Of a stretch of DNA of 43,417 nucleotides, positions 7,412 to 15,249 are shown one piece after another. The notes beneath the pieces are model-generated. The model was not told the origin of the DNA. It ran no database searches and saw only the letters and a list, made by a program, of their open reading frames with translations. The position numbers and the translations under genes were made by a program. The stretch is from Flavobacteriaceae bacterium (lineage in GTDB: Bacteria > Bacteroidota > Bacteroidia > Flavobacteriales > Flavobacteriaceae), in assembly GCA_947463515.1 (NCBI GenBank), contig CANHRI010000016.1, positions 1 to 43,417 of the forward strand. Direction: 5' to 3'. How positions within the stretch are numbered: position 1 is the stretch's first letter; every line of letters starts with the position of its first letter.

Positions 7412-8919
7412 AACATCCACACGAATTCAAAAAGCGATTTCAAGAGTCCCTCGAGGACTTCGAGGTGCAGCCCGACGAAGCGTTGTGGTTGAACATCAAA
7501 GATAAACTACAGGAGAAAAAGAAACGACGCGTTATTCCCATTTGGTGGTTCTATAGCGGTGTCGCTGCGGCCTTTTTGGTCGGACTCTTTCTCCGTGTCC
7601 CGTTTTGGGAAACCGTAACTCCCCGTTCTCCCGAAACGAACCCAACCGTTGTTAACGTACCCGGAAAAGGGAACGCTCCTTCACCCGCTGTACCCAATGG
7701 CTCGACTGCTTCGAAAAGTTCAAGAGACAACGAGGCGGTAGCTACCCTGCCGAATACAGCAACAAAATCCGCCTATTCTACTGATGTCTCTCCTTCTGCT
7801 CCAGTAAATAGCAAGGGATATACTACCAATGAAGCGGTTGCTTTGTCTCCAAAAAAAGAACGGAAAAACAAAAGTTTTAATGGGCAAGTAAATACCCCGT
7901 TGGTAAGCCCGCAAGACGCTGTAGGGACCCGCAATGCCATTCAACCGGACAATAACAACGGTACAGTTATCCCTGAAGAGAAACAACTTCCTCAAGCGGT
8001 TCCCACTTCTGGATCTGAACGATTGGCATTGAATACTGAGAAGACATTGCTTCCCGACACAACCAACCCCGTGACCAACCCTGTCATATCCTCACCCATT
8101 GTTTCCAATACCCCTTTACATACGGCCAAAGACAGTACTGCTGTTGCCGAAAAATCTAAAAATGCGTTGGAAGAATTGCTACATGAAAAAGAAAAGAAAA
8201 CCTTTTCCGAACCGAATTTAAATAGGTGGCTAGTTGGTACACAGCTCGCCCCTATTTACTTCAGTTCGTTGTCGCAAGGCTCTCCTTTAGATCCATCCTT
8301 AACGGAAAATGAAAAGCGTTACACCGCGGAGAATTTCAGTTATGGTGTGGGTGTTGGCTATGCCTTAAACGATAAACTCACCCTTCGATCGGGAGTCAAC
8401 ATGGTTCGTTTAGGCTATGAAACCGATGGTATTATGTATTACATGCGCCCAGAAGTAAGCAGTAGAATTCAAAACATATCATTAAATGCTGTAGGCTCCA
8501 ACATTGTAATTGAAAGTCTCAACAACGTTCGCCCCTACAACCGAATGATGGAAATGTTTGAAGGATCGATAGTGCAACGCACTGGCTATTTGGAAATCCC
8601 AGTGGAATTGGCTTACCAATTTGGATCCAAAAAATGGGGTTTGCAAGTATTAGGCGGTATGAGTACGTTTGTTTTGAATCAAAACGAAGTCTATTTACAA
8701 TCCAATACGCTTAATCTACTCATTGGAGAAGCGACCAACCTCAACCCAGTTCATTTTAGTGGAAACTTAGGTTTGGGCATGCACTATCGTTTTTTCAAAA
8801 ATTGGCAAGCGCGGATTGAACCCACATTCAAATACCAATTTAATCCCTACCGTAGTGATGCTGGAAATTTCAGACCGTACCTCATGGGATTGTATACAGG
8901 TGTGATGTATACCTTCTAA
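7408..8919 (+). CDS. Envelope-spanning protein: anti-sigma-like N-terminus, one membrane span, linker and outer-membrane beta-barrel
   Basis: A 503-residue protein. Residues 1-41 are charged and cytoplasmic (FKKRFQESLEDFEVQPDEALW). A single hydrophobic span lies at 42-62. About 200 residues follow that are rich in Pro, Ser, Thr and Asn, with a Lys/Glu-rich end. From about residue 272 the protein has alternating aromatic strands typical of PorT-like or OMP_b-brl outer-membrane barrels, ending in an aromatic residue (GVMYTF). It overlaps the ECF sigma gene by four bases. The N-terminal segment is therefore a plausible sigma-binding domain linked to an outer-membrane sensor; that role is inferred and no catalytic motif is present. 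Confidence 0.8.
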   Translation: MKHPHEFKKRFQESLEDFEVQPDEALWLNIKDKLQEKKKRRVIPIWWFYSGVAAAFLVGLFLRVPFWETVTPRSPETNPTVVNVPGKGNAPSPAVPNGSTASKSSRDNEAVATLPNTATKSAYSTDVSPSAPVNSKGYTTNEAVALSPKKERKNKSFNGQVNTPLVSPQDAVGTRNAIQPDNNNGTVIPEEKQLPQAVPTSGSERLALNTEKTLLPDTTNPVTNPVISSPIVSNTPLHTAKDSTAVAEKSKNALEELLHEKEKKTFSEPNLNRWLVGTQLAPIYFSSLSQGSPLDPSLTENEKRYTAENFSYGVGVGYALNDKLTLRSGVNMVRLGYETDGIMYYMRPEVSSRIQNISLNAVGSNIVIESLNNVRPYNRMMEMFEGSIVQRTGYLEIPVELAYQFGSKKWGLQVLGGMSTFVLNQNEVYLQSNTLNLLIGEATNLNPVHFSGNLGLGMHYRFFKNWQARIEPTFKYQFNPYRSDAGNFRPYLMGLYTGVMYTF

Positions 8920-8951
8920 GGGCATCGTAGTTATTAATTTAGTTAAGTGGT

Positions 8952-8974
8952 GTTACTCCTCTCCGGAGGGTAAC
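8952..8974 (+). other. Hairpin after the barrel gene
   Basis: GTTAC, a bulged T, then CCTC pairs with GAGG and GTAAC around the loop TCCG. It directly precedes the terminator stem at 8976 and may be part of the same 3' structure. Confidence 0.55.
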
Positions 8975-8975
8975 A

Positions 8976-9006
8976 AAAAAGAGTGTCTCGGCCGGATACT
9001 CTTTTT
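8976..9006 (+). terminator. Intrinsic terminator after the sigma/barrel operon
   Basis: The 12-bp stem AAAAAGAGTGTC (8976-8987) and GATACTCTTTTT (8995-9006), with one G-T pair, encloses the loop TCGGCCG. The 3' arm ends in a T-run, so this is a good intrinsic terminator. Confidence 0.85.
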
Positions 9007-9017
9007 GTTTGCGTTAA

Positions 9018-9085
9018 GGATTGTAGTGGAAATCCCGGCGCCGTAGTTTACGGAGGTGCCGGATTGCAACGGAAAGCCTGACCCC
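9018..9085 (+). repeat. GC-rich intergenic element, copy 1 (possible structured RNA or REP-like repeat)
   Basis: This is the first of three related copies (others at 22379-22441 and 40486-40530, both on the minus strand). It holds two related 18-mers matching GGATTGNANNGGAAANCC, at 9018-9035 and 9061-9078. Between them is a hairpin: CCGGC (9035-9039) with GCCGG (9058-9062), enclosing CCGTA (9041-9045) with TACGG (9049-9053). It lies in the convergent space between the barrel gene and plsC copy 2, and is more GC-rich than the adjacent sequence. It has no open frame of note. Confidence 0.6.
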
Positions 9086-9107
9086 GGAAGTATGGAGGGG
9101 GAACGCC

Positions 9108-9842
9108 CTACTGATGGGCTTGCAAATCTGTTAAAATGATTTGTCTAGCCCGATCTTTGAGCTCTTTTTTTGCCTCTAAAGGCAGCCCTTTTGTTTCTAT
9201 AAAAGGATGGATTTTTACCCGCATTTTACCGGGGCTACCACTAAAAAAGGTATAGGAAAAACGCTCTTTATTGTCAAAAAATGTAATCGGAACAATCGGA
9301 ATTTGGTGTTCAATAGCCAAGCGGAAAGCGCCGTCTTTAAATTCGTCCAATAGCACCCTTTCATCGGGGACACCGCCTTCAGGAAAAATACAAATACTCA
9401 AACCCATGTTCAAACGGCGTTGAGCGCGTTCGTACACGGCCATCCGACTCTTTTGATTGCCGCGATCGACCAAAATACTGGTTCGCTTGTAAAAAAAGCC
9501 AAACAAAGGAATCTTCGCCAACTCTTTTTTACCCACAAAAACAAAAGGGTTGCGAACCGTTGCCAACATCAGCATAATATCGGTCATCGAGGTGTGGTTG
9601 GCAATAAACATATAACTCTTCCCGGGTTCAGGTTCTTGTAAGAAGGTAACTTTACACCGAAAACCCATACCAAAAAGAATACATCTTGCCCAAATACGAG
9701 CCAACCTAAAAAAATAGGGATACCAACGTTCTTTTAAAATGGAGACCACTAAAAACGGGAATAATACCAAAATGGGTACCGCTACTAGAATGTAAAACCA
9801 AATCCGATAAAGGGTCCAAAAAAATATTTTAAACGCACGCAT
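9108..9842 (-). CDS. Lysophospholipid/1-acylglycerol-3-phosphate acyltransferase (PlsC family), second copy
   Basis: A 244-residue PlsC-like acyltransferase anchored by a hydrophobic N-terminus (residues about 7-36). The catalytic motif is NHTSMTD (His83, Asp88) and the second motif is FPEGGVPDE from residue 153. The usual Thr-Arg after FPEG is replaced by Gly-Val-Pro, so specificity probably differs from the copy at 4.5-5.2 kb. It is a single gene, divergent from trpS with a 53-nt spacer. Confidence 0.9.
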   Translation of the reverse strand: MRAFKIFFWTLYRIWFYILVAVPILVLFPFLVVSILKERWYPYFFRLARIWARCILFGMGFRCKVTFLQEPEPGKSYMFIANHTSMTDIMLMLATVRNPFVFVGKKELAKIPLFGFFYKRTSILVDRGNQKSRMAVYERAQRRLNMGLSICIFPEGGVPDERVLLDEFKDGAFRLAIEHQIPIVPITFFDNKERFSYTFFSGSPGKMRVKIHPFIETKGLPLEAKKELKDRARQIILTDLQAHQ

Positions 9843-9847
9843 AGCCC

Positions 9848-9855
9848 CAAAAATA
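9848..9855 (-). promoter_or_regulatory. Candidate -7 box (TATTTTTG) for plsC copy 2
   Basis: On the minus strand TATTTTTG matches TAnnTTTG and ends 5 nt before the gene's ATG, so the transcript would have almost no leader. No clear -33 box was found. Confidence 0.4.
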
Positions 9856-9869
9856 AAGCAATTTTAGTT

Positions 9870-9877
9870 TACATTTG
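9870..9877 (+). promoter_or_regulatory. Candidate -7 box (TACATTTG) for trpS
   Basis: An exact TAnnTTTG match, 18 nt before the trpS ATG. A -33 TTG at standard spacing is not evident. Confidence 0.5.
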
Positions 9878-9895
9878 CGACACAATTGAAAAACT

Positions 9896-10867
9896 ATGGC
9901 AAAAATTCTAACGGGCATACAAAGTACAGGCACGCCTCATTTAGGCAATCTTTTGGGCGCCATACTTCCAGCCATTGAAATGTCGCAAACACCAGACAAC
10001 GAAACGTTTTTATTTATCGCCGACTTACATTCGGTCACCCAAATCAAAGACGGAGAAACCTTACGGGCTAATACCTATAGCACCGCAGCCGTGTGGTTGG
10101 CGTGTGGATTAGATACCGACAAAGTGATTTTTTACCGCCAAAGCGATGTGCCGCAAACGGCAGAATTGTCGTGGTATTTGAGTTGCTTTTTCCCTTTTCA
10201 ACGCCTTACGTTGGCGCATTCGTTCAAGGATAAAGCCGATCGTTTGGAAGATGTCAATGCTGGATTGTTTACCTATCCTATGTTGATGGCCGCCGATATT
10301 TTATTGTATGATGCCGAATTTGTACCGGTGGGAAAAGATCAATTGCAACATTTAGAAATCACTCGCGATGTAGCGGCGCGTTTTAACCACCAAATGGGAG
10401 AAACCTTTGTACTGCCCGAAGCGACCATAAACGAAGAAACACAATATATTCCGGGTACCGACGGTCATAAAATGAGTAAATCTCGAGACAATACCATTAC
10501 CATTTTTGTAGACGACAAAGCGTTGCGCAAGCAAATCATGCGTATCGAAACCGATAGTACACCGCTTGAAGAACCGAAGAATCCCGATACTTGCAAAGTA
10601 TTTGCCTTATACAAATTATTGGGTGATACCGCTCAAGTGGCTCAAATGCGGCAAAATTATGAAGGAGGCAATTATGGGTATGGCCATGCGAAACAAGCCT
10701 TGTTTGAATTGATTTGTGAAAAATTCAAAACCGAACGCGAGCGCTACGAATACTACATGAATCACTTGGATGAAGTCGATGCCTTTTTGGCGAAAGGAGC
10801 AAGCAAAGCTAGCGCCATTGCTGAGGGTGTTTTGCAACGGGTTCGCCAAAAACTTGGATTTGAATAA
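9896..10867 (+). CDS. trpS: Tryptophan--tRNA ligase
   Basis: A 323-residue class I aminoacyl-tRNA synthetase that charges tRNA-Trp. The HIGH-type motif is TPHLGN (residues 13-18) preceded by the TrpRS-typical GIQSTG. The KMSKS loop is present exactly (192-196). The segment MAADILLYDAEFVPVGKDQLQHLEI is the conserved tryptophan/ATP-site block. Length and start fit bacterial TrpRS. It is a single gene with its own promoter box and terminator; no tryptophan-responsive leader was seen. Confidence 0.98.
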   Translation: MAKILTGIQSTGTPHLGNLLGAILPAIEMSQTPDNETFLFIADLHSVTQIKDGETLRANTYSTAAVWLACGLDTDKVIFYRQSDVPQTAELSWYLSCFFPFQRLTLAHSFKDKADRLEDVNAGLFTYPMLMAADILLYDAEFVPVGKDQLQHLEITRDVAARFNHQMGETFVLPEATINEETQYIPGTDGHKMSKSRDNTITIFVDDKALRKQIMRIETDSTPLEEPKNPDTCKVFALYKLLGDTAQVAQMRQNYEGGNYGYGHAKQALFELICEKFKTERERYEYYMNHLDEVDAFLAKGASKASAIAEGVLQRVRQKLGFE

Positions 10868-10873
10868 TCTGAT

Positions 10874-10900
10874 AAACCCGACCCCACGTCGGGTTTTTTT
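10874..10900 (+). terminator. Intrinsic terminator of trpS
   Basis: A perfect 9-bp stem AAACCCGAC (10874-10882) and GTCGGGTTT (10888-10896) with loop CCCAC, followed by more T residues. It also sits at the 3' end of the convergent minus-strand gene but has a poor T-run in that direction. Confidence 0.9.
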
Positions 10901-12359
10901 ATTCGATTACCGCTTTGTCTTGTATCGATTGGACTACCGAGTTTCCTCCCTTTTCTTCAAATTGAAGAACACCATTTTCTGCAACGAGTTCGATTGTCCC
11001 TGTATAACGACAATCCTCTTGAATGAGTGTTTTTGCGTTGGATGCCAAGACGCTAAATCGGTATTCCACTTCCGAATGATTGCCAATAAAATAATGCTTG
11101 GATGGGTCTTGAAATGAGGCCAGCTGTCGTCCAGCGTAAAAGTTCAAAATCCGTTTGGCTTGGTCACTCGTGTTGAGTTGCAAGGTGGAATAAGGTTTGA
11201 TGTAATGCGCTTTGGTCGGCATTTTTATACTGTCGTACACCACAATATGTTCCAACACAATCACTTCATAATCCGACTTGTTCCGAATGGTTTGGAAGGT
11301 CTTCATTTCTCTATCTATTGGAGGATCATTGTAAAAGGTGGTAAATGGATTACTCCCCGTAACCAAACGATCTTTGGGTTTGACCTGCGTAATTTTTGAC
11401 GGATCAAATTGGGTTAAAAACACCTGAAAACTGTCTATTTTAAATCGCATTTGGGTGTAATAGCGATCGAGCTTTACCCCCGAAGAATCTACCGTTAACC
11501 CTTCAAATTCGACGGGGGACGCACTGGAATCATTGTCACATCGATTGGATAAAACTGCTATTTTAAATAAGATAAAAACAATGACAAAAAAAACGCGCCA
11601 ATTGAACCCGGAGGTCGATTGAGAAGTGGTGTTCGGATTTCCAAAAACAACATCACGATTGTTTAGCAAGGTTTCCTCCAGCTCCTCATCAAAGGGTTTA
11701 TACGCCGCCATGGCCACCATGACCGTGTCGGCTGAAGAATGCGTTTTGTCGTTGTACGCATCGACGACAATGTTTAAAAGCGTTCGAATTTTATCATCCA
11801 ATTCATGTGTGGTGAAAAAATTTAGAAATCGGTAAAAACTGCTGGTTTTAATATAGGCAATGCGAGCGGTATCGGTGCGCGAATTATGAAATTGACTCAC
11901 CGCAAAATCGATTTTTTGGGTACATTTTCGCAAAATCCGTTGCTGAAGCTCCTCCGGGAAAAAAGCGTGATATGCCATTAATTTTAGGAGATCTTCAAAC
12001 TTGTTTTCGGTCATTTTTTGCTCTATCGCCAAGGCCAAATCATCCAACAAATAGGCCTGAATTAAAGCATGTATCGCATCAAAATCTGTAGGGAGTTCGA
12101 CGGCAATAAAATGAGAATCAGGATACGATGTTCCCGCCCATAAATTATACAATTCGGACTGTTGTATGAGTATATAAAAAGCCTCTGGATAACGGCGAAG
12201 CGCTTCGATCAAATAGGCCGATACATTGGCGTCAATAGACGCATCCAGTCGCTTGGCGATGTTGATTTGCTTTTCAATACGAATGATGTCGCTTTCCGAA
12301 ATAGTACGTAATTGCGCGGTATCGAGAGCGAGACTTTCATACAAACGAATAATATTCAT
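10899..12359 (-). CDS. Uncharacterised single-span membrane protein
   Basis: A 486-residue protein I do not recognise. Residues 1-250 look helical and soluble with leucine-rich repeating helices (for example SAYLIEALRRYPEAFYILIQQ). A single membrane span lies at about 255-271 (FFVIVFILFKIAVL), then a beta-rich C-terminal half of about 210 residues. There is no N-terminal signal peptide, so the helical half is probably cytoplasmic and the C-terminal half periplasmic. It is divergently transcribed from the GrpE-like/Hsp70 pair, 112 nt away, and may work with them; that link rests on position only. Confidence 0.7.
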   Translation of the reverse strand: MNIIRLYESLALDTAQLRTISESDIIRIEKQINIAKRLDASIDANVSAYLIEALRRYPEAFYILIQQSELYNLWAGTSYPDSHFIAVELPTDFDAIHALIQAYLLDDLALAIEQKMTENKFEDLLKLMAYHAFFPEELQQRILRKCTQKIDFAVSQFHNSRTDTARIAYIKTSSFYRFLNFFTTHELDDKIRTLLNIVVDAYNDKTHSSADTVMVAMAAYKPFDEELEETLLNNRDVVFGNPNTTSQSTSGFNWRVFFVIVFILFKIAVLSNRCDNDSSASPVEFEGLTVDSSGVKLDRYYTQMRFKIDSFQVFLTQFDPSKITQVKPKDRLVTGSNPFTTFYNDPPIDREMKTFQTIRNKSDYEVIVLEHIVVYDSIKMPTKAHYIKPYSTLQLNTSDQAKRILNFYAGRQLASFQDPSKHYFIGNHSEVEYRFSVLASNAKTLIQEDCRYTGTIELVAENGVLQFEEKGGNSVVQSIQDKAVIE

Positions 12360-12384
12360 TGTGGCTGGAATTTAATGCGTAAAG

Positions 12385-12392
12385 CAAAAATA
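12385..12392 (-). promoter_or_regulatory. Candidate -7 box (TATTTTTG)
   Basis: An exact TAnnTTTG match on the minus strand, 25 nt ahead of the ATG of the 486-residue membrane protein. No clear -33 box. Confidence 0.4.
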
Positions 12393-12471
12393 GAATAATC
12401 GTGGATTTATCAGAATTGATGGTCGACAAAAAAACAATAAATTGTATCTTGCTGACTGAAAATAGTACGCT

Positions 12472-12759
12472 ATGGAAGCCTTAATCAATCAATTTTTTGA
12501 AATCGAAAAAAAATCTCTGGAGCATCAACTCTCCCATTTTGAGCGCAACTTTAATCGTATCCATCATGAATTCACCGAAATGGGTTACAAAATCGTAAAT
12601 CCCTTGGGGCAACCGTATGATGAACGCGACACAGCGCTGGAAGCCAACTTAATGCATCCTGGGGCCAAAAAAATCACCAAAGTCCTCAAACCCATCATCT
12701 ATCGCGAAGAGGCCAACGGGTATGTATTGATTCAAAAAGGGGTGGTAATCGTAGAATAA
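12472..12759 (+). CDS. Small GrpE-like protein (candidate Hsp70 cofactor)
   Basis: A 95-residue protein. Residues 1-45 form a charged amphipathic helix, probably coiled coil. The C-terminal half (GQPYDERDTALEANL, then KVLKPIIYREE and YVLIQKGVVIVE) loosely follows the GrpE beta-domain pattern: a G-x-x-Y/F-D motif, a V-x-x-P-x-I strand and a closing hydrophobic V-x-V strand. It is half the length of normal GrpE and lacks the long N-terminal helix. The gene ends 6 nt before an Hsp70 gene, which supports a nucleotide-exchange-like role. The similarity is by eye, so the name is tentative. Confidence 0.55.
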   Translation: MEALINQFFEIEKKSLEHQLSHFERNFNRIHHEFTEMGYKIVNPLGQPYDERDTALEANLMHPGAKKITKVLKPIIYREEANGYVLIQKGVVIVE

Positions 12760-12765
12760 ATCAAC

Positions 12766-15249
12766 ATGAGTAATATCAATTTTGGAATCGACTTGGGCAC
12801 AACCAACTCGGCCATAGCCCGGTATGAAAACGGGAAAATAACCTTGTATAAAAATCCAGTAGGGTTCAAAGATACCCTGCCCTCGGTGGTATCCTTTCGA
12901 AAAGGTCGCATTCAAATTGGCGACAAAGCCCGTGAATTGATGCTCACCCAATCGGAAAATGTCTTTGCCTCGTTCAAAAGAAAAATGGGATCAGACAGTA
13001 CATTTACGGTTCCCGATTGGGAAAAACCGCTGACACCCGTAGATCTTTCTTCCATGGTATTGAAAGAATTGGTCAACTTTACACAACCCGAACAACCCAA
13101 AGCGGCCGTCATTACGATTCCAGCTTCCTTTGACACGATTCAAACCAATGCAACCAAAAAAGCAGGCTACTTGGCTGGCTTTGATGAAGTCGTTTTATTG
13201 CAAGAACCTATTGCTGCTTGTTTGGCGTATTCCAATAGTCAATCGATGGATTTGACCGAAGTGCAACATTGGTTGGTGTACGATTTTGGAGGCGGTACTT
13301 TTGATGTCGCCTTGGTACGTATCGACCATCGGGAATTGAAAGTATTGGACCACAAAGGCAACAATTTTTTGGGTGGTGTTGATTTGGATAATCTTTTGGT
13401 TGAAAAAATTATTTGCCCCAAAATAGAACAGGCAACAGGACAAACCCAACTGTGGAGAAGAATGCTTTCGGGTGAAGAGGCCGATTGCAAAAAACTCTAT
13501 TTTGAAGTATTATTCAAAGCCGAAGAAGCCAAAAAAGAGCTTTCGATAAAAACACAAACCTCGATTGAATTGGACATTCCCGTTTGGGATGCCTTCATCG
13601 ATATTGACATTAGTCGTGTGGAATTCGAATCTGTGCTGCGGGATAAATTTGAAGAATCCTACCAACTCACGGAAGGCTTGTTGGCAGATAATGCGATGCC
13701 TTTTTCGGCGATCAACCGAATTATCTTGGTGGGAGGCACTACGTATATTCCGTATATCCGAGAGCAATTGGGTTTGCGCAGTGGCATCCCTGTCGATACC
13801 GGTGTCGACCCAACGACAGCAGTGGTCATCGGAGCAGCTTATTATGCTGGTGCCAAACCGTTGGAGCGTAAAGAAGTTACCGCAGCTCCAAGCACAACCC
13901 CGCAAAATGAACCCGCTGTTGAAATTGTTTTTGAACCCCACTCCAAAGACGCTGAGGAGCTGATTGCCGTTTTGATTCAATCGCCTTTTCAGGGCTTTTA
14001 TCGTCTTACTCGGGCCGACGGCGGATTTGACACGGGCGTGCTTCGGGCCAGTTCAAAAATTACCGAATTTGTGCCGTTGTTGGAAAAAGCCACCAACCAA
14101 TTTACACTCTATCTGTTGGATGAACACCAAAATATAGTGTATCAAAATACATCGATTGCTATCACCAACGGACTCTATAACATCATGGGGCAACCTTTAC
14201 CCAATGACATTTGCTTGGAAGTTGATGAAGAGGCTGGAAAAACATTTATGGAACGGATTTTTAAGAAAAATGACATCCTGCCCTTAAAAAAAACCGTGTA
14301 CAAAACCACGTCCAAAAATATTCTAAAAAACTCCGACGAAAAGTTAATCATCAATATCGTCGAAGGCAATGCCGGGGGTATGATTGGAAGCAACCTCAGT
14401 ATTGGATACATTGAAATTACAGGTAAAAACCTTCCCATGGATTTGATTAAAGGAATGGATATTGAACTTCATTTCAAAATCTCTGAATCCCGTGATTTGA
14501 GTGTTAGTGTTTACATTGGCGCTTTGGATTTAGAAATCAACGAAGTGTTCAACCCGCATCAACGGCACGTCGCTTTAGACAAAGTAGCCTTTGAAATCAA
14601 TGCGGTGATACAAGAAATTGAGGCTGAAATGAACGACTCCGAAGACGAGGAAAACTTTACCTATTTGGCGCAACTCAAACGCATCAAAGATCATCTCATA
14701 GTGCTACACCAAGAAGCGCTAGAGGGAGCCTTTGACCAATCGACCGATCGGAAATACCAACTCGATGAAATGAAACGGTTGACCATTCAAGCCTATGATG
14801 ATTTGGTGCGTCACAAACATGTTTTACAAGAAATCGAAGAATACCAAAACACTCGAGAGGCTTTAGAAAATTATTTGGATGTCGCCACGCCCAAACAGAA
14901 AGAAGAATTTGAAAAAATTATCCGTAACGAGAAGGAAGTTTTACAATCGAACAATAAATACATGATTCGTCAAAAAACAAAAGCCTTAGATGATTTGTAC
15001 GACAGTATTTATATGAAGCAAGACCAACGTTACTACAATGCATTCTATTACTACCGCTTTTTGGATGAAAACGAATATATGGATACCCAAAAATTTATGA
15101 AACTGGTGGAATTGGGAGAAACCGCGATTGAACGCGAGAATATTCCTGAACTGAAAGCCATTTGCTATCAATTGTGGGATTTATTGCGGGTAAAACCGAA
15201 ATCGCGGGACGAATGGGAAAACTTCGATGGCGATTTGGGATTAAAATAA
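12766..15249 (+). CDS. Non-canonical Hsp70-family chaperone with coiled-coil C-terminus
   Basis: An 827-residue protein. The N-terminal ATPase domain (about residues 1-365) is intact: phosphate 1 FGIDLGTTNSA, the EPIAACLAY block, phosphate 2 DFGGGTFD (173-180) and the adenosine motif LVGGTTYIPYI (from about 321). The usual DnaK linker and DVTPLSLG start of the substrate domain are absent; a Thr/Pro-rich stretch (residues 370-385) leads into a beta-rich segment. The last 220 residues are charged long helices (QEIEAEMNDSEDEENF, KQKEEFEKIIRNEKEV). It is not housekeeping DnaK. It is in an operon with the GrpE-like gene, with no DnaJ nearby. Its stop touches the dprA stop with no base between. Confidence 0.88.
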   Translation: MSNINFGIDLGTTNSAIARYENGKITLYKNPVGFKDTLPSVVSFRKGRIQIGDKARELMLTQSENVFASFKRKMGSDSTFTVPDWEKPLTPVDLSSMVLKELVNFTQPEQPKAAVITIPASFDTIQTNATKKAGYLAGFDEVVLLQEPIAACLAYSNSQSMDLTEVQHWLVYDFGGGTFDVALVRIDHRELKVLDHKGNNFLGGVDLDNLLVEKIICPKIEQATGQTQLWRRMLSGEEADCKKLYFEVLFKAEEAKKELSIKTQTSIELDIPVWDAFIDIDISRVEFESVLRDKFEESYQLTEGLLADNAMPFSAINRIILVGGTTYIPYIREQLGLRSGIPVDTGVDPTTAVVIGAAYYAGAKPLERKEVTAAPSTTPQNEPAVEIVFEPHSKDAEELIAVLIQSPFQGFYRLTRADGGFDTGVLRASSKITEFVPLLEKATNQFTLYLLDEHQNIVYQNTSIAITNGLYNIMGQPLPNDICLEVDEEAGKTFMERIFKKNDILPLKKTVYKTTSKNILKNSDEKLIINIVEGNAGGMIGSNLSIGYIEITGKNLPMDLIKGMDIELHFKISESRDLSVSVYIGALDLEINEVFNPHQRHVALDKVAFEINAVIQEIEAEMNDSEDEENFTYLAQLKRIKDHLIVLHQEALEGAFDQSTDRKYQLDEMKRLTIQAYDDLVRHKHVLQEIEEYQNTREALENYLDVATPKQKEEFEKIIRNEKEVLQSNNKYMIRQKTKALDDLYDSIYMKQDQRYYNAFYYYRFLDENEYMDTQKFMKLVELGETAIERENIPELKAICYQLWDLLRVKPKSRDEWENFDGDLGLK

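Noticed and set aside
13510..13980. A 156-codon minus-strand frame and an overlapping plus-strand frame inside the Hsp70 gene
   Set aside because: Both are shadows of the conserved ATPase-domain coding sequence.
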